A stretch of 20,249 bases of DNA from positions 1 through 20,249 of the IMG/VR virus record IMGVR_UViG_3300017746_000227; one strand, written 5' to 3'. The position numbers were made by a program, and so were the translations under genes. The number at the start of each line of letters is the position of its first letter. Within the stretch, counting starts at the first letter, position 1. This DNA comes from a virus. Below the pieces are notes generated by a model that had not been told where the DNA came from, made no database searches, and worked only from the letters and a program-made list of their open reading frames with translations. This document shows, one piece after another, positions 12,973 to 20,000 of this stretch.

Positions 12973-13465
12973 CTGAGTCAGTTATTTTTAGGGTTATCAT
13001 AGTTCCATCTTCAGAGACTGTATATTCAATAGTATTCCCCATTAGCTCTAAAATTCCGCTAGTCTGAGGTGTCTCTCCAAATAGATTATCAACTAACTGC
13101 CTACTCAACTGAGCATAGATTCTTGATTCTAGGTTTCTAATAAACCTTGCAAGTGTTGTATTTTCTTCATCTCTTTTAAGCTGTTCTTTATAGGCTTTCA
13201 GTTCTGCTAAAGCTGCTTCACGCCTATTGAACTCTTGATTCTCAATCGTAAGATAATGTGAGCTAGTACCAACACCTGAGAAACTTGGTGATTTAAACTT
13301 GTGCACTATTTGATCAGCTCTTAATTCTTGAGCTGCAATTCCAATCAGTAGTATCACACCTACTACTGTAACAAATTTAATAATAAGATCTTTTTCTTTA
13401 GCTTTTTTTTGAGCTAATAGATCTGCTTTACTGGGTCTACCCCTTTTCTTTTTTATCTCCGCCAT
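12923..13465 (-). CDS. csgF: CsgF-family curli assembly protein with basic N-terminal tail
   Basis: 180 residues from the ATG at 13465 (GAGG about 6 nt upstream). After a membrane/signal segment (about 29-46, LIIKFVTVVGVILLIGIAAQ; probable cleavage after RA at about 50), DQIVHKFKSPSFSGVG matches the mature CsgF start that plugs the CsgG channel (G-x-FxFxNPxFGG type). The central helix (RIYAQLSRQLVDNLFG) and C-terminal beta part (GNTIEYTVSEDGTMITLKITDSDGNTTEITVPIGSF) also match CsgF. Odd: the first 28 residues are cytoplasmic and contain KKKRGRPSKADLLAQ, an AT-hook-like RGRP motif, not normal for CsgF. An extra charged helical insert (about 75-105) is also present. It directly precedes CsgG. 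Confidence 0.85.
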   Translation of the reverse strand: MAEIKKKRGRPSKADLLAQKKAKEKDLIIKFVTVVGVILLIGIAAQELRADQIVHKFKSPSFSGVGTSSHYLTIENQEFNRREAALAELKAYKEQLKRDEENTTLARFIRNLESRIYAQLSRQLVDNLFGETPQTSGILELMGNTIEYTVSEDGTMITLKITDSDGNTTEITVPIGSFTF

Positions 13466-13703
13466 CATCTACCTCATTCTGTTTTAGCTTTAGAACAGTA
13501 TTAACTTTCTGCTGTAATCGTATCATATCTTGATCTAATAGCCTAAGTTGGTCAGTGAGTCTGATAATGGTGTTCTTCATTTCTGAGATTGCAGGATCTA
13601 TAGTATTGGTTATAGTTTGCCAAACAAAATACACAAAGTAGCCTAGACCAACTACCATGATAGTTGTAAACCCGAACTGTTCTACTAGGGCTACTACATC
13701 CAT
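13437..13703 (-). CDS. Holin-like membrane protein with coiled coil, paralog B
   Basis: 88 residues. One membrane segment (about 10-32, FGFTTIMVVGLGYFVYFVWQTI) and then a coiled coil (about 38-72, SEMKNTIIRLTDQLRLLDQDMIRLQQKV) with a charged tail. It aligns along its length with the neighbouring upstream gene: DVVALVEQFG/EVFDLIEKVG, VGLGYFVYFV/LGMGYFIFLI, DQDMIRLQQKV/NNDMIRIDVSV. Small TM plus coiled-coil proteins in late phage operons are often holins or antiholins, but position next to CsgF leaves a curli-accessory role possible. ATG overlaps the paralog's stop by one base. Confidence 0.6.
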   Translation of the reverse strand: MDVVALVEQFGFTTIMVVGLGYFVYFVWQTITNTIDPAISEMKNTIIRLTDQLRLLDQDMIRLQQKVNTVLKLKQNEVDDGGDKKEKG

Positions 13704-13996
13704 TAGTCCCTTCTTGCATCAATCTTTCCATCTTCTACAAAGTTCTCAGCCCTTGCAACTCTATCTAAATCAGGAGGTAAATTTAAAGCACTAGACACAC
13801 TAACATCTATTCTGATCATGTCATTATTCATTATTGAAGCTCTTGTGATTAGCATCTTTGTGATGCCCTGTATTGTTTTTATATCACTAACTAGATTCCC
13901 CATAAGCTGTTTCATTATGAGAAATATGAAGTAGCCCATACCTAAACCACTAGCTATAGGGACACCTACCTTTTCTATGAGATCAAATACTTCCAG
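13703..13996 (-). CDS. Holin-like membrane protein, paralog A, probable CTG start
   Basis: 97 residues if it starts at CTG (13996-13994), which has CAGGAG 6 nt upstream and lines up with the ATG of its paralog at 13703. An in-frame GTG at 14017 would add 7 residues but has poor ribosome-site spacing, and upstream ATGs overlap the previous gene deeply. One membrane segment (about 9-29, VGVPIASGLGMGYFIFLIMKQL), then an amphipathic helix (KTIQGITKMLITRASIMNNDMIRIDVSV) and a charged tail. Likely a duplicate of the next gene. Function as holin or antiholin is inferred from topology. Confidence 0.55.
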   Translation of the reverse strand: MEVFDLIEKVGVPIASGLGMGYFIFLIMKQLMGNLVSDIKTIQGITKMLITRASIMNNDMIRIDVSVSSALNLPPDLDRVARAENFVEDGKIDARRD

Positions 13997-13997
13997 T

Positions 13998-14396
13998 TTA
14001 GTCTCCTGAGTTTTCACCTTTAAAACTACTTGAAGATCCTGTTGTTCCTGCATACAAGCCAAACCATGCAGCTCCTGCACCTACTACAATAGATATAAGA
14101 CCTGATTGCTCAAAGGATGGCTCAGGTAGATCCATGAACCAAATAGTACACTTATAAAGAAGCACAATATAAACAGTCAAAAACATACGGGGAAAGATAC
14201 GCCATGAATCAACAGCTCTAGCTAAATGGATCCATCTCTGATGCGGGTTTACTTTATCATCAGCTTCAAGATCTCTTATTTTATCTTTAAGATCTGAGAT
14301 CTCTTGGATCATAGCCATGAACTTACTAAGATCCATTTCTACTTCATTGCGGTCCATGTCTCCACCAAACCTACTACCTTGATTATTATCATTCAT
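13998..14396 (-). CDS. Two-TM holin-like membrane protein
   Basis: 132 residues. An N-terminal acidic part with a coiled coil (about 22-46, LSKFMAMIQEISDLKDKIRDLEAD) precedes RWIHLARAVDSWRIFPRMF, then two membrane helices (about 69-91 and 98-118, ending VVGAGAAWFGLYAGT). This RAVDSWR plus VVGAGAAWFGLY pattern recurs in small phage membrane proteins that I recall being labelled holin or hypothetical. It is first of three consecutive small membrane protein genes. AAGGAG about 7 nt upstream of the ATG supports the start. Confidence 0.65.
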   Translation of the reverse strand: MNDNNQGSRFGGDMDRNEVEMDLSKFMAMIQEISDLKDKIRDLEADDKVNPHQRWIHLARAVDSWRIFPRMFLTVYIVLLYKCTIWFMDLPEPSFEQSGLISIVVGAGAAWFGLYAGTTGSSSSFKGENSGD

Positions 14397-14407
14397 AATT
14401 TACTCCT

Positions 14408-14587
14408 TTAAGTATATTTATCTTTTACTGCCTTTCTTGCTAGATAAAATCCACCAGTCTTGGCAGCATCTCCGAACTTTCCTGAATCAATATCGTGCCA
14501 TAGCTTATCTAATTGATCTTTAAACTTGCTGTAATATTGTTTCCTATTATCTGCTGCTGTTTGTTCTTTATGTAAATTTATATTCAT
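14408..14587 (-). CDS. Hypothetical conserved small phage protein
   Basis: 59 residues, MNINLHKEQTAADNRKQYYS through DKLWHDIDSGKFGDAAKTGGFYLARKAVKDKYT. The LWHDIDxGKFGxxAKTGxFY motif is one I recognise from many phages near tail genes, function unknown. Its ATG overlaps the previous stop (ATGA at 14587-14584), and its stop is 12 bases before the next ATG. Confidence 0.65.
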   Translation of the reverse strand: MNINLHKEQTAADNRKQYYSKFKDQLDKLWHDIDSGKFGDAAKTGGFYLARKAVKDKYT

Positions 14588-15012
14588 TCACCATACCTCT
14601 TTACTATGACTTGCGTTCCGTTATGTTTTTGATAATGCAGCTTTTCAAATTTAATAGTGTATGTGCTTGGCTCTTGAACAGTTAATGTCAGAGTTGTATC
14701 AGTCATAGTTCCCTGTAATGTTCCATCCATATAGACCTTAGTTCCTGATGGCAGACCTGTCACATTTATTACATCATCAATAGCAGGAGTAGTTGTAGAG
14801 AAAGTAAAGTCCCAAGCTGTTTTTTTAACTAATGCTGTAGCATCCGAATTAACATAATAAGTTGCATCAGGCTGATTATCATCTGCTAAATCCAAAGCAA
14901 CATGAGATAAGCCTAAATCTGCTTGAGCTGTTTTTATGCCATCATTAATCTGACCTGTTGTAGACCAAACTATTTCTTTATTAGAATTGTAAAAAATATT
15001 ATATGTTGTCAT
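14584..15012 (-). CDS. Putative virion/tail accessory protein
   Basis: 142 residues, beta-rich, with no signal peptide. The first half contains MTTYNIFYNSNKEIVWSTTG and a DATYYVNSDATALVKKT segment. The second half (about 75-138) resembles a small Ig- or PEGA-like domain: INVTGLPSGTKVYMDGTLQGTMTDTTLTLTVQEPSTYTIKFE. Proteins of this form lie next to tail-fibre genes in phages, often as small structural or assembly proteins. The start overlaps the preceding gene by 4 bp. Exact role unknown. Confidence 0.6.
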   Translation of the reverse strand: MTTYNIFYNSNKEIVWSTTGQINDGIKTAQADLGLSHVALDLADDNQPDATYYVNSDATALVKKTAWDFTFSTTTPAIDDVINVTGLPSGTKVYMDGTLQGTMTDTTLTLTVQEPSTYTIKFEKLHYQKHNGTQVIVKRYGE

Positions 15013-15605
15013 AGGCTTCCATTATTTAAAAAATTATCAGCAGTAAATATAACATATGAATAAAAGTAGACAGAATCATTACCAAGTGAAGTTGCTTTTC
15101 CATTAACATCATCAAAAGTTCTTCCGCCTACATTTGTTAGCTTAAAACTGCTAGTTGTCACATCAGTAATAGCAAGTCCTACAGTACCTGATGCTTCAGG
15201 GAAAGTTATCTCATCTCCACCTTCTTCATCATCTTCTTGGTATTCAACAGAACCTGAGGAATAAGTAAAAGGACTATATGAGCTTGTAGCTTGTCCGCTT
15301 GTTATTTGTGTAGCACTACAAAACCTAACTGCGTATGCAGGTATATATCCTAAATTATGAGTAATTGTATGCTCATGTTGAGAGTAAGTTGTTGAATTAT
15401 ATGTATATGTAAGTTGAGCACCACTTGTTCTATGTTGTACTTGTGGCACTAAAATACTTTGACCATAAGATTGAACTATAAGACTTTCTACTGCCCTTGA
15501 ATCAAACCCTAAAGGCTCATCAGAAGTGACTACATTTTGACCTGCTCTTGAAACAAAAAGACCATGATCACTTCCTCTCTTGCCAACTAGAACTCTATTA
15601 GCCAT
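15009..15605 (-). CDS. 'MANR' structural protein, paralog 3
   Basis: 198 residues. The N-terminal block MANRVLVGKRGSDHGLFVSRAGQNVVTSDEPLGFDSR is shared with the two upstream genes. Such MANR-x-x-LG...GL-x-VS-x-x-G-x-(D/N)V starts are found in phage virion proteins, probably tail or decoration fibres. The remaining part (about 45-198) is beta-rich, with a segment YTYNSTTYSQHEHTITHNLGYIPAYAVRF followed by acidic QEDDEEGGDEITFPEASGTVGLAI. The shared N terminus likely attaches to one virion site while the tips differ. Start is the ATG overlapping the previous TGA. Confidence 0.65.
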   Translation of the reverse strand: MANRVLVGKRGSDHGLFVSRAGQNVVTSDEPLGFDSRAVESLIVQSYGQSILVPQVQHRTSGAQLTYTYNSTTYSQHEHTITHNLGYIPAYAVRFCSATQITSGQATSSYSPFTYSSGSVEYQEDDEEGGDEITFPEASGTVGLAITDVTTSSFKLTNVGGRTFDDVNGKATSLGNDSVYFYSYVIFTADNFLNNGSL

Positions 15606-16072
15606 CAGAATAAAGCCAAGTTTGAATATCTTGGAGCCACATAAGATTTCACTGATAATGATTGAGTTGTATTGTTTGTTATTCTTATTGTTTGATTTGC
15701 ATTACTTTCAACAATGTTAAATGCTGCTGATGAAGTTGAAGATGTGTTTATATTTAATCTTCCAAAACCTATAAAACCGAAAGCTCTATTAAATGAAATA
15801 CTTGATAAATCAATGGTTGCTGTTGCTCCTGATGTAAGTGTAGTGGTTGTAGTTGTAGCACCTGCAGTTGTTATTGGTGCTAGTTGAAACATACCTATAA
15901 CTCTTGAAACATCAGTAACAGAGCCATTATCAGTATTAAAAATTAATTCATCAGCAGTGCAAGTAGTAACATCTTTACCAGTCCTAGAAACATATAAGCC
16001 AAAACCTGCAGATCCTGAACTATGTCCATGATTGGTATTAACATTTTTTCCTAAAATTAATCTATTAGCCAT
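15605..16072 (-). CDS. 'MANR' structural protein, paralog 2
   Basis: 155 residues. Begins MANRLILGKNVNTNHGHSSG and continues GFGLYVSRTGKDVTTCTADELIFNTD, the same attachment-like block as its neighbours with a short glycine/serine/histidine insertion. The distal part is small, threonine-rich and beta-like (TTAGATTTTTTLTSGATATIDLSS; ending VAPRYSNLALF). It overlaps the upstream paralog by 8 bp. Probably a tail-associated or decorating virion protein. Confidence 0.65.
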   Translation of the reverse strand: MANRLILGKNVNTNHGHSSGSAGFGLYVSRTGKDVTTCTADELIFNTDNGSVTDVSRVIGMFQLAPITTAGATTTTTTLTSGATATIDLSSISFNRAFGFIGFGRLNINTSSTSSAAFNIVESNANQTIRITNNTTQSLSVKSYVAPRYSNLALF

Positions 16073-17000
16073 AATAAGTTGAGTTCATATATCCGTAGCC
16101 TAGAGGTATTCTTAAAACAAAAAAAGAACAATTTTCACATTCTATTTTATTCTCATCATTATCTTCTAATATGTTATAACCTCGCCCTCTATCAACAGGT
16201 CCACTTGCTGTAAAAACTGAAGCATTGTTTTTTCCAACTGAATTACCTGTACCAGTAGGAGAACTTGATGCACCACTTGCAGGAAACATATGAGTAGCTG
16301 TCGTTTCCCATATACTAAAAGTGCTTACTTGTTCAAAGCTGTCATAATCTTCTTCATCACCATCTTGTTGAGCTGTACCTGTATTTGCTTCTGCTAAAGT
16401 TATTAAAGGTATATAACCTAAACCTGCTTTTGTAGAACCTGTACCAGTCAAATAGTTAATACCATTAGTATCAATAATACCAACAGCATAGGTTGCAGCA
16501 TTTATACCTACTGAGCTTTCAAGAGAATTACTTGCAGGATATGAAATTACCATATCACCATTCGCAAAGGCTTTTTCAATACGGAGTCTTGAAACATTTG
16601 TTCCTGCAGAATTTCTAAAGGCTTGTATGCCTGTTATTGAAGCACTATTAATATCATTTTTAATATCATTACCAGTAGTAATTAGGTTTCCGTTAAAATA
16701 AGTAGTCACACTTGTAAGAGTGACTGTAGTTCCATCAATGATTATTTTTTTTCCTCTTAGGTCAGATCCAGTAATAGCTTCATCAATATTTACTGTACCA
16801 ACTATTTGAGGGTCCGAATCAGAATTATCGCCAACAAAATCCAAGCCATTAGCACCTGCATATATTTGACCTGTTCTTGCTTTTGTTGAATCAAACAGCA
16901 AGTCCTTATCTGTAGCTGTCAAAACATTGACACTTGGCTTTGATACCTTCAAGCCATATACGCCACTTCCTAAATCTCCAAGCTGAACTCTATTTGCCAT
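16065..17000 (-). CDS. 'MANR' structural protein, paralog 1
   Basis: 311 residues, the longest of the trio. MANRVQLGDLGSGVYGLKVSKPSVNVLTATDKDLLFDS is the shared N-terminal block. The middle (about 60-190) is beta-rich with ITGSDLRGKKIIIDGTTVTLTSVTTYFNGN, suggestive of an inserted domain. The end (about 190-311) contains GLGYIPLITLAEAN, similar in feel to GYIPAYAVRF in paralog 3, an acidic QDGDEEDYDSF stretch and ECENCSF with two cysteines. Its ATG follows the tail-tip protein stop by two bases, so it belongs to the tail-fibre operon. Confidence 0.65.
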   Translation of the reverse strand: MANRVQLGDLGSGVYGLKVSKPSVNVLTATDKDLLFDSTKARTGQIYAGANGLDFVGDNSDSDPQIVGTVNIDEAITGSDLRGKKIIIDGTTVTLTSVTTYFNGNLITTGNDIKNDINSASITGIQAFRNSAGTNVSRLRIEKAFANGDMVISYPASNSLESSVGINAATYAVGIIDTNGINYLTGTGSTKAGLGYIPLITLAEANTGTAQQDGDEEDYDSFEQVSTFSIWETTATHMFPASGASSSPTGTGNSVGKNNASVFTASGPVDRGRGYNILEDNDENKIECENCSFFVLRIPLGYGYMNSTYYG

Positions 17001-17002
17001 AA

Positions 17003-20000
17003 TTAATCTGTAATAAGGATTCTTCCATTTCCACCATCAATCGTTATATTTCCAACAACTATCTTGTCATCAGAATTAGTGCCTATTGTCATTGTAGCAC
17101 CTACACTCATATTACCTGTAATGTTCCCATTTGTATCTATAGTGCTTCCATTGTTAGTTGAGCCTGTAGCCACTCCGTCTAACTTCCCTGATCTAGTAGA
17201 ATCTAAAGATGCTAAGTCACTAAGACCTACATTGGCTTTTCCTAGTGTTTGTGTTCCTGAACCTGCGTTGTTTAAAGATAATGATGTTCCACTAAGCCCT
17301 AAAGTTATTTGATTATTTTTTAAACTGTTTGGAGCATTTGTAGCATCAGTTTTTATAGCACCAATACCAGTAGCTGAAACAGTACCACCACCTGCTCCTG
17401 ATAATGCACCTGCAGCACTTATAGAGATCTGACTATTCTTTAGTGCGTTCTTAGCTTGTAGGCTACCTCCACTTACCTCAAGATCAGTAGAAGTTAAACT
17501 AAGATTAGTCAAGTCAACTTTAACCTGAGCATGATTAGTAACCTGATCTAAACCAACATCAGAAGCTGTAGTGTTTTCATTTTTAATTGAAGCAGGAGCA
17601 TTAGTTAAATCTGTTTTAACAGCTCCAAGACCTGTAGCAGATACTGTACCTCCACCTGCATTTGATAATACTCCCGCAGCACTTATAGAAATTTGTGAAT
17701 TTTTTAGTGCATTTTTAGCTCTAAGAGATCCGCTATTAACCTCAAGATCAGCAGACTCTAAAGATAAATTAGATAAGTCTGATTTAACTTGAGCATCATT
17801 AGTCAGTTGATCTAAGCCAATATCATCCTTATCAAGAGATATATTTCCTGAACCTGCGTTAGATAGAGAGATATTACCGCTACTATCTTTAGCTAATGTG
17901 ACTTGTGAATTTTTCAAGCTATTAGGTGCATTGGTAGCATCTGTCTTGATAGCTCCTATTCCAGTTGCTGAGACAGTTCCGCCACCTGCCCCTGATAAAG
18001 CACCTGCTGCACTAATAGAGATCTGAGAGTTTTTGAGTGCGTTCTTTGCCCTTAGAGATCCACTATTTACTTCAAGATCATCAGATTCTAGTGCTAGGTT
18101 GCTTAGATCTGATTTTACCTGAGCATCATTTGTGAGCTGATCTAAACCAACATCATCTTTATCAAGAGATATATTTCCTGAACCTGCATTGTTTAATGAA
18201 ATATTACCACTGCTATCCTTAGCTAAAGTGACCTGATCATTTTTTATACCAGTTGGAGCATTGGTCAAATCAGTTTTAACAGCTCCAAGACCTGTTGCTG
18301 AGACAGTTCCGCCACCTGCATTTGATAATACTCCTGCTGCACTGATAGAGATCTGACTATTCTTAAGTGCATTTTTAGCTCTAAGACTACCCCCACTAAC
18401 TTCAAGATCAGTAGAAGTTAAAGTAAGATTAGATAGATCTGATTTAACCTGAGCATCATTGGTCAGTTGATCTAGTCCTACATCATCTTTATCAAAGCTA
18501 ACATTTCCACTTCCTGCATTGGTAAGAGATAGATTTCCGCTACTATCTTTGGCTAATGTTACTTGATCATTTTTTATACCAGTTGGAGCATTAGTAAGAT
18601 CTGTTTTTACAGCTCCTAAGCCTACAGCAGTTGCCTGACCACCACCTGCACCTGTCAAGGATCCATCAGAGCCTATAGAGATCTGATTATTCTTAAGTGC
18701 GTTCTTTGCTCTAAGGCTTCCTGAGTTTACTTCAAAGTCATCTGCTAATAATGATAGATTAGTAAGATCACTTTTAACCTGAGTATCATTGGTCAAATTG
18801 TTTAGACCTACATCATTTTTATCAAAAGAAACATTCCCTGAACCTGCATTATTAAGAGATAGATTTCCTGATCCATCTTTAGCTAAAGTCACTTGACTAT
18901 TCTTTATTGCTGTTTTACCTCTTAGCTCATTACTGGTGACTTCAAATAGATCTGATTCAACTGAGAAATTACTTAGATCTGATTTAACTTGTGCATCATT
19001 GGTGACAAGATTTAGACCTATATCACCTTTATCATAAACTGAATAACTAGCATTTACTGAGCTTGTAAATGAAGAATGTAATCCAGTATGAGTTATAGCC
19101 CTAAGCCAAAAGTAATAAGTAGTCCCTGCTGTCAATCCATCCATAGCTCCCTGAAACATTACTGATTTGGCATTTGGTTCACCCATCATTGTATGAACTA
19201 AATTAGTATCATTTGTTGGAGTAGAGTTAGAGGTTTTTCTATAGATTTTTACAGCTCTTAAATTGCTTACATTTGGATTGGTCCACTGCAGTACAATACC
19301 TACTCTATTACCTGAAGCAGTAAATGCTGAAGGTGCTGATATAGATGTTGGATCTGTAATGGTTATATTTACTGCTGATGTATAAGCACTCTTAACACCA
19401 TTAATATCAAGATGAGCTAGTTTGACATTATATGTTTTACCTATAGCTACATTAGGTATAAGACCTGCTGAAGCTCCTTTTCCAATAAATATATCAGAGG
19501 TATAGTCAGAGTCAGTGCTTAGCTTATAAGTCATCTCTGTACCTATAACCTTATCTGCAGTGTTGTTAGTCCATGTAGCTTTAATGTCCATTTTATAACC
19601 TGCACCCTCTGCTATACTCTGTTGAGCTAGTGCTAAGTTTGTTGGTGCTGTTAAAGAGAAATCACCAGTATCATCTTCATCTCCTTCATCTTGTGGATTT
19701 TCATAAGCTGATGATAAGAAGCTATATACAGAACCATCTATCTCTTTTAGTGTTAGTCTAGTTGCTAAGACTGGATTATCTTTCTCACCCATAACCTCCA
19801 ATGACTGACCTAAAACTTCAAAGACTTTGTTAGTATAACCAAGCCTTTCATTAGTCACATAAACCCAATCAAAGACCTGTAGCTGCATAAATGCAATATT
19901 AGTTGTAAGCTGAATTGTTGTTTTTTGCCTATGATGTAATAGAGCTTGTTTCTGTAATCTTTGAGCTAATGTATTGCTTGTAGTGAATGGAAACTGCAAC

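Noticed and set aside
17064-17792. Plus-strand open frames opposite the tail-tip repeats
   Set aside because: They are mirror products of the repeated tail gene.
17220-19020. CRISPR-like array
   Set aside because: The repeats are 330 bp, in frame and encode protein blocks; there is no short repeat-spacer structure.
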